From the NCBI RefSeq assembly GCF_000143765.1, contig NZ_GL379770.1:1948903-2012902 (forward strand): a DNA stretch of 64,000 nt. The letters are read 5' to 3'. Position 1 is the first letter of the stretch, and the number at the start of each line of letters is the position of its first letter. The translations under genes and the position numbers were made by a program. Source of the stretch: Sphingobacterium spiritivorum ATCC 33861. GTDB taxonomy: Bacteria; Bacteroidota; Bacteroidia; Sphingobacteriales; Sphingobacteriaceae. Positions 50,780 to 60,002 of the stretch are shown in pieces. The notes beneath the pieces were generated by a model. That model ran no database searches. It worked only from the letters and a program-made list of their open reading frames with translations, and had not been told where the DNA came from.

Positions 50780-52125
50780 TCTTTTGGATTTGGAATGCTG
50801 TATTTTTCTAATTTGCGATATAAAGCTGCCCTGGATACTCCGAGTTCATGGGCGGCTTTACTGATATTTCCGGCATACTTCTGTAAACTGTCAATTATCA
50901 GGTTACGTTCCACATCGCTTATGGTCGTCTCCTCTTTACTTTTTACTAAAGCCAGTACTCCTTCAAATCCCATATGCTCAAGAGTAAGCTCCGGCTGATC
51001 TGCTAATATCACCGCACGCTCTATACGATTCTGAAGCTCCCGTATATTACCCCGCCATTCATATTGTTCCAATTGCCTCAGCGTACTGTCTCCTATATGC
51101 AACATCTCCATATCGTATTTTTCGGTCATGTGTTTCATAAAGAACTGCAACATATCCGCTATATCGTCTCTCCGTTCCCGTAATGCCGGAAGATAAAGCG
51201 ACACCGTATGTATACGATAATACAGATCTTCGCGAAAAGTCTTTTCCTTTACGGCTGATTCCAGATCGACATTTGTCGCAGTGATAATCCTTACATCCAG
51301 CTGTCTTACTTTGGATTCTCCCAGTCTGGTTACACCCTTACTTTGTATAACCTGCAATAATTTTGACTGTAGATGCAGCGGTATATTTCCGATCTCATCC
51401 AGAAAGATAGTTCCTCCATCAGCCTGTTCAAATCTACCTGCTGTATCCGCACGTGCATCAGTAAATGCTCCCCTTACATAACCGAACAATTCGCTTTCAA
51501 ACAGATTTTCATTCAGGGAGCCCAGATCTACATGTATAAAAGGACGATCTCTTCTCGAAGAATGCTTATGAATATATTCGGCCAGTACATATTTCCCTGT
51601 CCCGTTTTCTCCCTGGATCAATACGGTCGCATCTGTTTTTGCTACCCGCTCCCCCATTTGATATACTCTTTGAATCTCTGCTGAACTTCCCTGAAAAAAT
51701 ACCGGCGCTGATGGAACAGCAGTCTTTTTAGCTTTACGAATCTGTTGTACGGCAGATTTCACTATTTCTATCAGCTTATCATTATCCCAGGGCTTTAGCA
51801 TATAATCTATAGCTCCCAACTTGATGCCTTCCACTGCCGTTTCTACATTGGCGTAAGAAGTCATCAGTATAATCCTGACCTGCGGAAAGTGCTCCTGCAC
51901 TTCTTTTAACCTGTAGATCCCTTCTCTTCCATTTTCATAGCCCAGACGGTAGTTCATATCCAGCAAGACAACATCGACCGCATAACTCCGGATTTTATCC
52001 AGCAACTGACCTGGATCAGACAATACATTTACTGTTTCAAAATATCTTTTCAGTATCATTCTGGAGGCGATCAACACCTCTTCCTGATCATCTACGACTA
52101 AAACAGAAGCTTCAACTTTTTTCAT
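50776..52125 (-). CDS. Sigma-54-dependent NtrC-family response regulator
   Basis: From ATG 52125 the protein has a receiver domain with phospho-acceptor D56 in DVVLLDMNYR, an AAA+ domain with Walker A GENGTGKYVLAEYI, the sigma-54 loop GAFTDA (usual GAFTGA) and Walker B GGTIFLDEIGN, and a C-terminal Fis-type HTH (NISKAAHELGVSRAALYRKLEKY). It activates RNA polymerase holding sigma-54. A start three codons earlier (52134) is possible. Divergent from the efflux operon, with a CGGACA-N6-TGTCCG palindrome between them as its likely enhancer site. Confidence 0.93.
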   Translation of the reverse strand: MKKVEASVLVVDDQEEVLIASRMILKRYFETVNVLSDPGQLLDKIRSYAVDVVLLDMNYRLGYENGREGIYRLKEVQEHFPQVRIILMTSYANVETAVEGIKLGAIDYMLKPWDNDKLIEIVKSAVQQIRKAKKTAVPSAPVFFQGSSAEIQRVYQMGERVAKTDATVLIQGENGTGKYVLAEYIHKHSSRRDRPFIHVDLGSLNENLFESELFGYVRGAFTDARADTAGRFEQADGGTIFLDEIGNIPLHLQSKLLQVIQSKGVTRLGESKVRQLDVRIITATNVDLESAVKEKTFREDLYYRIHTVSLYLPALRERRDDIADMLQFFMKHMTEKYDMEMLHIGDSTLRQLEQYEWRGNIRELQNRIERAVILADQPELTLEHMGFEGVLALVKSKEETTISDVERNLIIDSLQKYAGNISKAAHELGVSRAALYRKLEKYSIPNPKE

Positions 52126-52149
52126 TTCATACAACTAATTGTTCACTAC

Positions 52150-52178
52150 CGGACAAACAAGTGTCCGAAACCGAACAC
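52150..52178. promoter_or_regulatory. Enhancer/operator candidate of the NtrC-type regulator
   Basis: A perfect palindrome CGGACA-N6-TGTCCG (52150-52167) overlaps a second, looser one, GTGTCCG with CCGAACAC (52161-52178). It lies about 75-90 bases upstream of the possible sigma-54 element, a usual distance for an NtrC-family upstream activating sequence, and close to the regulator start, allowing autoregulation. Confidence 0.6.
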
Positions 52179-52240
52179 TAAAATATACAACCACAAAAAC
52201 ACAATCTGATAATCAATTAATTACACTTCAATTAAGCAGA

Positions 52241-52259
52241 TGGCACAGATATTATTGCA
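52241..52259 (+). promoter_or_regulatory. Possible sigma-54 promoter of the efflux operon, imperfect
   Basis: TGGCAC at 52241-52246 is a perfect -24 core, but the TTGCA at 52255-52259 is 3 bases further away than in TGGCAC-N5-TTGC; at the expected -12 position the sequence is TTAT. No TAnnTTTG box was found before the HlyD gene, which fits an alternative sigma factor. Low confidence because of the spacing. Confidence 0.35.
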
Positions 52260-52287
52260 GAATTAACAACTACATAATTCAAGAATA

Positions 52288-53526
52288 ATGGATATAGCAA
52301 TCCCTCGTAAAAATAGAAAAAAACAATACATTGCCCTATCAATTTTAGGTTTTTTAGCGATTATAACCGCCGGCATCTACCTGGCTACACGGCCTTCATC
52401 CTTGAATATAAAAAAGGAAGAAGTACAGATCAAAGCAGTTAAGTACGATAGTTTTGAAGACTTTGTTGTATTTCAGGCACAGGTAGATCCGCTACATGCT
52501 ATGTTAATTAATATTGTAGAGGGAGGTGCTGTACAGGAACTGTTCGTAGAAAACGGCGCAATGGTAACTCAGGGAATGCCTTTGGCCAGATTGTACAACC
52601 CTAATACAGAATTCAATTTTCTTTCGCAGGAGACTGCTATTATTGAACAGATGAATAATCTCAATGTACAGAAGTTGTCGCTAAGAAACCAGGAACTGGA
52701 ACTTTCGAAGGAACTGATCACTATTGACCATGATTATAATGATACCAAATTGCAATATGATATGAATCAGAAGCTCTATTCGAATAAAGTATTAGCAAAA
52801 AACGAATGGGAACAGACACAGGAGAAACACAGATATCAGGAAGAACGAAAAAATCTGATTCAGAAAAATATATCCAGAGAAAAGGAAGTTAATCAGATAC
52901 AAATCGCTCAGATCAATCAGGCTTTACAGGCCATGCACAAGAGTTTGGAAACGCTTAGGGAGAATAAGAAGAATTTTCTGGTTTTGGCTCCCGTTAGCGG
53001 TCGTCTCAGCTCTTTCGATGCCGTACTCGGCCAGACCTATCAGGCGGGTACAAGCATAGGTAAGGTAGACGTCATGAAAGGGTATAAACTCATGGCTTTG
53101 ATCGATGAATTCTATCTGGAAAAAATCAATTCCGGTCAGACCGGAAATATTGAGATGAAAGGAGAATCAGTACCGGTACGTGTTTCCAAGATTCTTCCTG
53201 AAGTCAAAAACGGTCAGTTTAAAATAGAACTGGACTTTACAGATAAACAACCTGAGGGACTGCAACAGGGACTTTCATTCGGAGTCAAGCTGATATTGTC
53301 CGGAAAAGAAAAGAAACTGGTCATTCCTAAAGGAACTTTTAGTAATGTAAGCCAGGGGAAATGGATCTTTGTTGTGGAGGGTAATAAAGCAAACAGACGC
53401 TCCATAGAATTAGGTAGAGAAAATCCTTATTATTACGAAGTTATCTCCGGACTCAAAGAAGGTGACAGGATCATTACATCCGGCTATGAGGACTATAAAA
53501 ATATACAACTGCTAAATCTAAATTAA
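52288..53526 (+). CDS. HlyD/MacA-type periplasmic adaptor of the efflux system
   Basis: The 412-residue protein has an N-terminal membrane anchor (YIALSILGFLAIITAGIYLA), a lipoyl-like half (VEGGAVQELFVENGAMVTQGMPLARLY), a long coiled-coil hairpin (LSLRNQELELSKELITIDHDYND onwards) and a second lipoyl/beta-barrel part (FLVLAPVSGRLSSFDAVLGQTYQAGTSIGKVD). It bridges an inner-membrane ABC pump to a TolC-type channel. It is the first gene of a four-gene operon with ATPase, permease and TolC-family genes, each 7 to 42 bases apart or overlapping. Confidence 0.93.
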   Translation: MDIAIPRKNRKKQYIALSILGFLAIITAGIYLATRPSSLNIKKEEVQIKAVKYDSFEDFVVFQAQVDPLHAMLINIVEGGAVQELFVENGAMVTQGMPLARLYNPNTEFNFLSQETAIIEQMNNLNVQKLSLRNQELELSKELITIDHDYNDTKLQYDMNQKLYSNKVLAKNEWEQTQEKHRYQEERKNLIQKNISREKEVNQIQIAQINQALQAMHKSLETLRENKKNFLVLAPVSGRLSSFDAVLGQTYQAGTSIGKVDVMKGYKLMALIDEFYLEKINSGQTGNIEMKGESVPVRVSKILPEVKNGQFKIELDFTDKQPEGLQQGLSFGVKLILSGKEKKLVIPKGTFSNVSQGKWIFVVEGNKANRRSIELGRENPYYYEVISGLKEGDRIITSGYEDYKNIQLLNLN

Positions 53527-53537
53527 CACATATCAAT

Positions 53538-54239
53538 ATGATACACATTAAAGACTTAACCAAGGTATTTACCACTGAAGAAGTACAGACCAAGGCACTC
53601 AATAATATTAATCTGACGATTACTGAGGGAGAATTTGTATCCATTATGGGACCTTCAGGCTGTGGTAAATCCACTTTATTGAATATTGTAGGTCTGCTTG
53701 ACCATATAAGTGCAGGCAGCTATCAACTTCTGGGTGAAGAAATTGCAAAACTCTCTGAATCCGGAAGATCTAAAGTCCGCAAAGCTAACATTGGTTTTAT
53801 CTTCCAGAATTTCAATCTGATTGATGAACTAAGCGTTTTTGACAATATTGAACTTCCCCTTATCTATAATAAAGTGCCTGCAGCAGAACGCAAGAGCCGT
53901 ATCCATGAAATTGCTGAAAAACTAAATATTGCGCACCGTCTGCAACATTATCCGCAACAACTCTCCGGAGGACAGCAACAGCGTGTAGCTGTAGCTAGGG
54001 CTTTGATCAATAATCCGAAAATTATCCTTGCAGATGAGCCTACAGGAAATCTGGACAGCACAAACGGAAATGAGGTAATGGAGTTGCTGACGCGCTTGCA
54101 TGCCGGAGGCGCTACCATACTCATGGTCACCCACTCTGCTCAAGATGCCGCTTTTTCTCAAAAAATAATTACGATGAAAGACGGAGAGATTCTGAGTGAA
54201 AAGATCAATCAGAAAACAGTCGATATTTTCACCAGATAA
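53538..54239 (+). CDS. ABC transporter ATP-binding protein, MacB/LolD type
   Basis: The 233-residue ATPase has Walker A GPSGCGKSTLLNIVGL, the Q loop in FIFQNFNLIDELSVFDNIELPL, the signature LSGGQQQRVAVARALI, Walker B IILADEPTGNLD and the H loop VTHSAQDA. It belongs to the lolD/macB cluster that powers FtsX-type permeases by a mechanotransmission mechanism. It acts with the permease encoded 42 bases downstream. Confidence 0.95.
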   Translation: MIHIKDLTKVFTTEEVQTKALNNINLTITEGEFVSIMGPSGCGKSTLLNIVGLLDHISAGSYQLLGEEIAKLSESGRSKVRKANIGFIFQNFNLIDELSVFDNIELPLIYNKVPAAERKSRIHEIAEKLNIAHRLQHYPQQLSGGQQQRVAVARALINNPKIILADEPTGNLDSTNGNEVMELLTRLHAGGATILMVTHSAQDAAFSQKIITMKDGEILSEKINQKTVDIFTR

Positions 54240-54281
54240 GCAGACTATCCAGATACTTACTCAACTAAAACATGCTCAATC

Positions 54282-56696
54282 ATGATAAAAAACTGGTTTA
54301 AGATATTTATTTACAATGCTACACACAATAAGGTATTCACAATTCTGACACTGATAGGTCTCACACTCGGTGTGACGGGAGTGATCTTGTCTCTTCTGTA
54401 CTGGAATGATGAACATGCCTATAACAAGTGGAATCCGGAGAAAGATAAGGTCTTCGAGGTCATGACCAACATTAGTGAAGATATGATGTGGAACAGCAGC
54501 CCCGGCCCTCTTGTGCCCGTCCTTATGGAAAGGTCGAATGAAATAGAAAGTTACTGTCAATACAGAGCCTATTACTTTGATCAATACTTTAAGGTCAATG
54601 GTAAAACGGAAATACTCACCAAAACCATAAATACACAAGGGTCTTTTTTTGAGTTTTTCCCTTTTGAAATCGTACAAGGCTCTGTCAGCCAGTTTTCTTC
54701 TTCACAAAATACGATGGCTCTGGAAGAGTCGGAAGCAAAACGGATATTTGGGACTGCCAATCCCATCGATCAGATTATCACGACAGATAATAAGGAAAGC
54801 TACGTGGTCACCGCCGTATACCGTATCCCCGGAAAATCATCTATTGCTCCTAATGCGGTTTATACAGCTATGGAGAAAGATATCAAGAGAAAAGCCAACT
54901 CCTGGGGAGATTTTGAATTTACAGTATTGCTGAAACTTAAAGATTCGGCAAAGAGAGATCTTGTCAAAAAACAGATTGATGAAATCTACCTGAATGAACG
55001 CGCAGTCAAATATGCGAAAGAAGCAGGTATCTCATTAAAAGAATTTCTGGCCAAATATGGCTCTATCACAGTGTCTCTGCAATCGCTGTCAGAAAGCAGG
55101 CTGATATCAAAAAAAACAGGTTTTCCGGAAGGAAGCGGAAATCTGCTTTTCCTGAAGATCAATGTCGGTATTTCCATATTGGTATTGCTCCTCTCGATCT
55201 TTAATTATGTGAATCTGAATGTGGCCTACGCGATCAAGCGTGCAAAAGAAATCGGCGTACGTAAAGTAGTAGGTGCAGACAAAAAGTATATTGTACTGCA
55301 ATTTCTTTTCGAAACCTGTATCACTTCTATTGTCAGCATTATTCTCGCTGCCGGTATTACGCAAGTGCTTTTGCCATCCTATAATTCCCTGTTGAATAAG
55401 ACGATGACACTCAATCTACTGGATTTCCTTCCTCACATGTTGCTGTTGTTTCTGATCTTATTGATCCTTGCAGGCCTTATTCCGGCCATCTACGTGGCTA
55501 AATTTGATGTATTAAAGGTACTAAAAGGAAACTATTCAAGAAGTAAATCAGGCACCTGGTTCAGAAATAGTATCCTAAGTCTGCAATTTACAATAGCTAC
55601 ATTCTTTCTGATATCAGGATTAATGGTTCACAAACAAGTTAACTACATGATAGACAAGGATCTGGGTTTTAACAGTGATCAGGTACTGACTATATCATTT
55701 ATAAAACAGTATCCTGAAAATCAAAAGTTCAATAACTATGAAAGGATAAAGCAGCAACTGTTAAAGATAAATGCTGTACAGGATGTCAATATCAGTTCCT
55801 TCACTCTGGGAAGTGGCGCCAATTCGAGTTCCAGTCTGGAATATAAGGATATCTCTATACAGGGGCAAAACATGGGTCTGGATTTTGGATATCTCGAAAT
55901 GTTAAAGATTAATATAGTTACAGGACGATACTTTGATAAAAATCTGAGTTCAGATTCTACCGCCTCCGTCATGTTGAATCAGACAGCTGCAGATATGCTC
56001 AAGGAAAAAGATATAGTGGGTAAAGAAATCCGGTTTATGGGAAAAGAATTTAAGGTAATCGGTATTGTAAATGACTTTAATCTAAAAGGTCTTCAACAGA
56101 AGATAGAGCCTATGACATTTTTCCATTTAAAGGCTTTTCCGTGGATGGAAGGAAATATTACTAATATTTCAGTCAGGATAAGTCCTGAACATATGGAGAA
56201 AACAATCTCGGAGATTGAAAAATACTGGAAAACCAATGTCGATGATCTGCATCCATTCAGCTATGAGTTCGTGGATAAAAGATTTGCACGTACGTATGAA
56301 AATGTTGTCAAACAAAGAAATCTCTTTGCTGTGATGAATATTGTCGTTATTCTGATCGCCTTATTCGGATTATTTGCGTTGGCCTCCTACTCTATTGAAA
56401 GAAGATTTAAAGAGATCGCTATACGTAAAGTAATGGGTGCAGAAACCAAAGATCTGCTGTTGTTTCTAACCCGTCAGTACATCTGGATCTCCGTAGTCGG
56501 ATTTATACTTGCCCTGTTGCCAAGTTATTATTTTATCAATACCTGGTTGAACAATTTCGCCTATCGCATTGCTATCAGCTGGCAGATCTTTCTTATAGCT
56601 ATTGTCCTTATGTTGATCCTTACCTTAACTGTTGTCTTGTCCAAAGCATACAGAGCTACCCGACTGGATATCCTGAATGTGTTAAAATATGAATAA
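54282..56696 (+). CDS. FtsX/MacB-type ABC permease, full-length two-module
   Basis: The 804-residue protein has a first TM near residues 14-36 (FTILTLIGLTLGVTGVILSLLYW), a MacB-type periplasmic domain, three TMs near 290-400, then a repeat of the same layout (ILSLQFTIATFFLISGLMV, a second periplasmic domain, and terminal TMs with GLFALASYSIERRFKEIAIRKVMGAETKDLL). The RKVVGADKKYIVLQF and RKVMGAETKDLLLFL segments are the coupling helices of the two FtsX modules. Such Bacteroidota permeases export peptides or drugs, or take part in lipoprotein handling. The 3' end overlaps the TolC-family gene by 8 bases. Confidence 0.92.
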   Translation: MIKNWFKIFIYNATHNKVFTILTLIGLTLGVTGVILSLLYWNDEHAYNKWNPEKDKVFEVMTNISEDMMWNSSPGPLVPVLMERSNEIESYCQYRAYYFDQYFKVNGKTEILTKTINTQGSFFEFFPFEIVQGSVSQFSSSQNTMALEESEAKRIFGTANPIDQIITTDNKESYVVTAVYRIPGKSSIAPNAVYTAMEKDIKRKANSWGDFEFTVLLKLKDSAKRDLVKKQIDEIYLNERAVKYAKEAGISLKEFLAKYGSITVSLQSLSESRLISKKTGFPEGSGNLLFLKINVGISILVLLLSIFNYVNLNVAYAIKRAKEIGVRKVVGADKKYIVLQFLFETCITSIVSIILAAGITQVLLPSYNSLLNKTMTLNLLDFLPHMLLLFLILLILAGLIPAIYVAKFDVLKVLKGNYSRSKSGTWFRNSILSLQFTIATFFLISGLMVHKQVNYMIDKDLGFNSDQVLTISFIKQYPENQKFNNYERIKQQLLKINAVQDVNISSFTLGSGANSSSSLEYKDISIQGQNMGLDFGYLEMLKINIVTGRYFDKNLSSDSTASVMLNQTAADMLKEKDIVGKEIRFMGKEFKVIGIVNDFNLKGLQQKIEPMTFFHLKAFPWMEGNITNISVRISPEHMEKTISEIEKYWKTNVDDLHPFSYEFVDKRFARTYENVVKQRNLFAVMNIVVILIALFGLFALASYSIERRFKEIAIRKVMGAETKDLLLFLTRQYIWISVVGFILALLPSYYFINTWLNNFAYRIAISWQIFLIAIVLMLILTLTVVLSKAYRATRLDILNVLKYE

Positions 56697-58005
56697 AAGT
56701 ATTGTTTGTTTAGTATTAATGATGCTGGGCTTCCCTTTATGGGGAAGCAGCCAGCAGCTGTATACATTAGAGCAGTGTATAGTTTGGGGTATGGAAAACC
56801 ATCTCGATGTAAAAATCCAGAATCTGCAGATAAAGGCATTCCGGGCAGCCGAGATAACTACGGCCTCCCGTTTTTTACCGGATATTTCTGCCCGAATCAA
56901 TCATTTTTATAATTTTGGTTCTACTATCAACCCGCAGACCAATGCACGGGAAAGTGCTAATATACAATCAGATAATATTTCTGTAGATGCCGGAATCAAC
57001 CTCTTTAACTTTGAGGACTTAAACAAATCCCGCATAAGCAGGCTACAGACGGCTATAGCACAGGCAGATAAAGCTGTCATTGATCAGGAATTTGCCTCCT
57101 TGCTGATTCAGCGCTATACAGAGGCATTGGCCGCCCAGGAATTGAAAAAAGTCATTACGCATCAGCTTGTAAATTCCAAAGAACAACTGGATCGTATTGA
57201 AAAGGAAGTGGCAGACGGCGCCAAACCTGAAAGCGACATCTACGATATACAGGTCATCTATACACAGGAACAAAAGCTGCTGAAACAAACCGAACAGGAT
57301 GAACTTAATAAAAAAGCCTTGCTGGTACAGTTGATCAACAAAGAAGATATTTCTGTGGCCAATATGAATCTTATACAAGATGTCCCGTCCAACGATAATC
57401 CTTCCCCATCTGTCCTATGGGAGAATAACCCTGCTGTTATGAAAGAACAGTTGACGCAGCAGAAACTTCAGCAGGAATACAGGCAACTCCTGCATCAATA
57501 TCTGCCAACGGTACGTTTAAACTATTCATACGGTACATTTTATGCTACGGCTATCGACCAGATCTTCGATACATCTTTCAAATTTGGCAGTCAGCTGAAA
57601 GACAACAGGAGTCAATATCTTGGACTGAATCTCTCTATTCCTATCTTCTCCAAAGGAGATGTGAGGCGATTGAGAACCCGCAAGAATATTGATATTCTTC
57701 AGCAACAGGAAGTCATTACAAAAAAGGAAACGGAGTTAAAGAATGAGCTGCAAAATCAATCCAGAAAACAACAGCAATATGCTGAACTGGAGGCCACGCT
57801 GACTGAGGCATCTTTATATGCCAGTAAAGCATATGAAACAACCAAAGTGAAGTACGAGTATGGAAAAGTGGATGTTTCGGCTTACAAAGCCGCAAAGAAC
57901 CAATTATTAATGGCCCGGTACGATGTATTGAATAATGCTTTATCGGAATGGATGACCGGAAAAATAATTCAAAACCTGTTATCTGATCAATATATAAAAA
58001 GATAG
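56689..58005 (+). CDS. TolC-family outer-membrane efflux channel
   Basis: The 438-residue protein has a signal peptide (MNKSIVCLVLMMLGFPLWGSS) and the long paired helices of outer-membrane factors: LYTLEQCIVWGMENHLDVKIQNLQIKAF, EVADGAKPESDIYDIQVIYTQEQKLLKQTE and, in the second repeat, YLGLNLSIPIFSKGDVRRLRTRKN with YEYGKVDVSAYKAAKNQLLMARYDVLNNAL. It forms a trimeric exit duct working with the adaptor. The gene overlaps the permease gene by 8 bases. The small-RNA candidate on the opposite strand ends just inside its 3' end. Confidence 0.94.
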   Translation: MNKSIVCLVLMMLGFPLWGSSQQLYTLEQCIVWGMENHLDVKIQNLQIKAFRAAEITTASRFLPDISARINHFYNFGSTINPQTNARESANIQSDNISVDAGINLFNFEDLNKSRISRLQTAIAQADKAVIDQEFASLLIQRYTEALAAQELKKVITHQLVNSKEQLDRIEKEVADGAKPESDIYDIQVIYTQEQKLLKQTEQDELNKKALLVQLINKEDISVANMNLIQDVPSNDNPSPSVLWENNPAVMKEQLTQQKLQQEYRQLLHQYLPTVRLNYSYGTFYATAIDQIFDTSFKFGSQLKDNRSQYLGLNLSIPIFSKGDVRRLRTRKNIDILQQQEVITKKETELKNELQNQSRKQQQYAELEATLTEASLYASKAYETTKVKYEYGKVDVSAYKAAKNQLLMARYDVLNNALSEWMTGKIIQNLLSDQYIKR

Positions 58006-58075
58006 GTCTCCAACCGGGGAGATTGAAGACCTATACTAACCAATTATTAACCTAAATTATGAAAGACCAAATATA
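57996..58075 (-). ncRNA. Small-RNA candidate, copy 2 (minus strand)
   Basis: On the minus strand TATATTTG (58068-58075) is followed by the 23-base core at 58034-58056, identical to copy 1, and then by a hairpin (58002-58034) with loop TCTCCCCGG and a CTTTTTATAT tail. In the minus-strand RNA all twelve base pairs of the stem form, one as G-U; on the plus strand the same position is a C-A mismatch. That asymmetry, the promoter box and the U tract all point to a minus-strand transcript of about 65-70 nt. It overlaps the last bases of the TolC-family gene in antisense. Confidence 0.7.
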
Positions 58076-58180
58076 CCCCGATTCGGCCTTATTGTCCAAA
58101 TTACACGAAGGCTTTAACATAGTTTTAACAGATTTCAGACATATTCTTGACATTAGGCCTCTAAATCGCTATTTTATCAG

Positions 58181-58188
58181 TAGTTTTG
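58181..58188 (+). promoter_or_regulatory. -7 box of the DEAD-box helicase gene
   Basis: TAGTTTTG matches TAnnTTTG and ends 4 bases before the ATG at 58193, predicting a leaderless or nearly leaderless mRNA. Confidence 0.5.
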
Positions 58189-58192
58189 TTAC

Positions 58193-59497
58193 ATGCAGAT
58201 TGAAGCTATATTAAGCAGAATGAACATCTCATCTTTAAATGAGATGCAAAGTGAGGTGGTAAGTTCCTTAAAATTAAAACAGGATATTATTTTATTATCC
58301 CCCACCGGAACCGGAAAAACACTGGCATTCCTGCTTGCTGCTTCTTATTCCTTTGATACGACTAAAAAAGGTCCTCAATGTCTGGTTTTAGCTCCTACAC
58401 GAGAACTTGCACAGCAGATTGAATCTGTTTCGAAAAAAGTATTTCATGGTAAACGTGTAGTCTGCTGCTATGGCGGCCATTCTACCCGTGAAGAGCGAAC
58501 TGCACTCAAACATGCACCGGATATCATCATTGGTACACCCGGTCGTATAGCCTATCATTTGCGCAGTGAAAACCTGGATACCGCACAGCTGCACAGCTTG
58601 ATTCTGGACGAATTTGACAAGTCGCTGGAATTTGGCTTTCAGGAGGATATGTCCTTTATCATTGATCAGCTTCCTGTGCTCAAACAGCATATACTCACAT
58701 CTGCGACACAGATGGAAGAGATTCCATCTTTCACCGGTATCTCCAATGCCCTTACTATCGATTATCTGGACAACAGTGATGCGGCTCCGGACCTGACCAT
58801 AAAAAAGGTAATCTGCCGGCCAAAGGAAAAATTGAGAACATTGTTTAACCTGATTTGTCAGATTGGAAATAAGCGTATGCTCATCTTCTGCAACCACAGA
58901 GACGCAGTAGATCATATTTCCGAACTGTTAATGGATCGTGAGCTGATCCATGATGCTTTTCACGGAGGAATGGAGCAGGCAGACAGGGAACTCACACTGC
59001 TCAAGTTCAGAAATGGTACTTCACAGATTCTGATTACTACAGATCTGGCCGCCAGAGGTCTGGATATTCCGGAGATCGATTCTATTATTCATTATCAGCT
59101 TCCTTATAAAGAAGATGCTTTTGTACATCGCAACGGCCGTACTGCACGTATGAAAGCAGCCGGAAATGTATATGTGATCCTGACAACGGACGAAAACTAC
59201 GCGTATCTTCCGGATGAAATTGAAGAAGAGATTGTCACAGAAGACCATCCCATGCCCCACAACTCTCCTTTCATGACCTTACATGTAAACGCCGGTAAGA
59301 AAGATAAGATAAATAAGATTGATATTGTGGGTTATCTGCTTAAAATTCCGGAAATAGAAAAGGACGATGTAGGAATCATAGAAGTCAAAGAGACAATGTC
59401 TTATGTAGCTGTCAGAAGATCAAAAGCTACATTTGCAATGAAACAGTCTCAGGTTACTAAGATGAAGAATAAAAAAGTCAAGATCACGCGGTCTTAA
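58193..59497 (+). CDS. DEAD-box family RNA helicase (DEFD variant)
   Basis: The 434-residue superfamily 2 helicase has the Q motif (MNISSLNEMQSEVVSSL), Walker A LSPTGTGKTLAF, PTRELAQQIE, TPGRIAYHL, motif II written DEFDK instead of DEAD, SAT in LTSATQMEE, and motifs V-VI ITTDLAARGLDIPEID and HRNGRTARM. The C-terminal tail is short and basic (MKNKKVKITRS). It unwinds or remodels RNA in the cytoplasm. The F for A substitution at the third position of motif II leaves the metal-binding D-E-x-D intact. Confidence 0.94.
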   Translation: MQIEAILSRMNISSLNEMQSEVVSSLKLKQDIILLSPTGTGKTLAFLLAASYSFDTTKKGPQCLVLAPTRELAQQIESVSKKVFHGKRVVCCYGGHSTREERTALKHAPDIIIGTPGRIAYHLRSENLDTAQLHSLILDEFDKSLEFGFQEDMSFIIDQLPVLKQHILTSATQMEEIPSFTGISNALTIDYLDNSDAAPDLTIKKVICRPKEKLRTLFNLICQIGNKRMLIFCNHRDAVDHISELLMDRELIHDAFHGGMEQADRELTLLKFRNGTSQILITTDLAARGLDIPEIDSIIHYQLPYKEDAFVHRNGRTARMKAAGNVYVILTTDENYAYLPDEIEEEIVTEDHPMPHNSPFMTLHVNAGKKDKINKIDIVGYLLKIPEIEKDDVGIIEVKETMSYVAVRRSKATFAMKQSQVTKMKNKKVKITRS

Positions 59498-59511
59498 ATC
59501 CATTCCGGATA

Positions 59512-59532
59512 AAGAGCAGATTATCTGCTCTT
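59512..59532. terminator. Hairpin spanning the coaD stop codon
   Basis: AAGAGCAGA, loop TTA, TCTGCTCTT, a perfect 9-bp stem lying between the convergent helicase and coaD genes; the coaD TAA is in the loop. It probably terminates the plus-strand transcript; U tracts are short. Confidence 0.6.
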
Positions 59533-60000
59533 CCTTTCCATATATGATATGACTGCGGCCGGTACCATCGAACTGATATCTCCTTTATGGAGCGTCACAT
59601 CGCGGACTATAGTAGAGGATATATGTCCCAGACCGCTTGTACTCATCAAAAAGATAGTATCAATCTCCGGCGCAAGATGCTTGTTATTCTGAGCGATAGC
59701 ATATTCAAACTCAAAATCATTGGTATTGCGCAGACCACGTAAGATATAGTTCGCCCCTGCCTGCCTGCAGTAATCTACTGTAAGCCCTTTATAAGTCGTT
59801 ACTTCTACCCGATCGCTGACCTCCGCAAACACCTCTTGAAGGATAGCCACACGGTCATCAGTAGAAAGTAATCCCTGCTTGGTACTATTGGTTCCTACTG
59901 CTACAATAATCCTGTCAAATAATTCCAAAGCACGCAGGACAATATCCTGATGCGCCAGAGTGACCGGATCAAATGATCCTGGAAAAACAGCTACTTTCAT
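59521..60000 (-). CDS. coaD: Phosphopantetheine adenylyltransferase
   Basis: The 159-residue nucleotidyltransferase has MKVAVFPGSFDPVTLAHQDIVLRAL with the HxGH-like TLAHQD motif (H17 in place of the family's usual GH pair is standard for CoaD), RGLRNTNDFEFEYAIAQNNK and the ISSTIVRDV motif. It makes dephospho-CoA from ATP and phosphopantetheine. It is the last of three genes (DUF3822, rsmD, coaD) separated by 1-2 bases, a conserved arrangement in this phylum. Confidence 0.96.
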   Translation of the reverse strand: MKVAVFPGSFDPVTLAHQDIVLRALELFDRIIVAVGTNSTKQGLLSTDDRVAILQEVFAEVSDRVEVTTYKGLTVDYCRQAGANYILRGLRNTNDFEFEYAIAQNNKHLAPEIDTIFLMSTSGLGHISSTIVRDVTLHKGDISSMVPAAVISYMERKSR

Positions 60001-60002
60001 AC

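Noticed and set aside
58059..58214. 51-codon plus-strand frame starting MKDQIYPDSALL
   Set aside because: It lies opposite the small-RNA candidate, its end runs into the DEAD-box gene, and composition and context do not look coding. Its apparent start region is the reverse of the small-RNA core.
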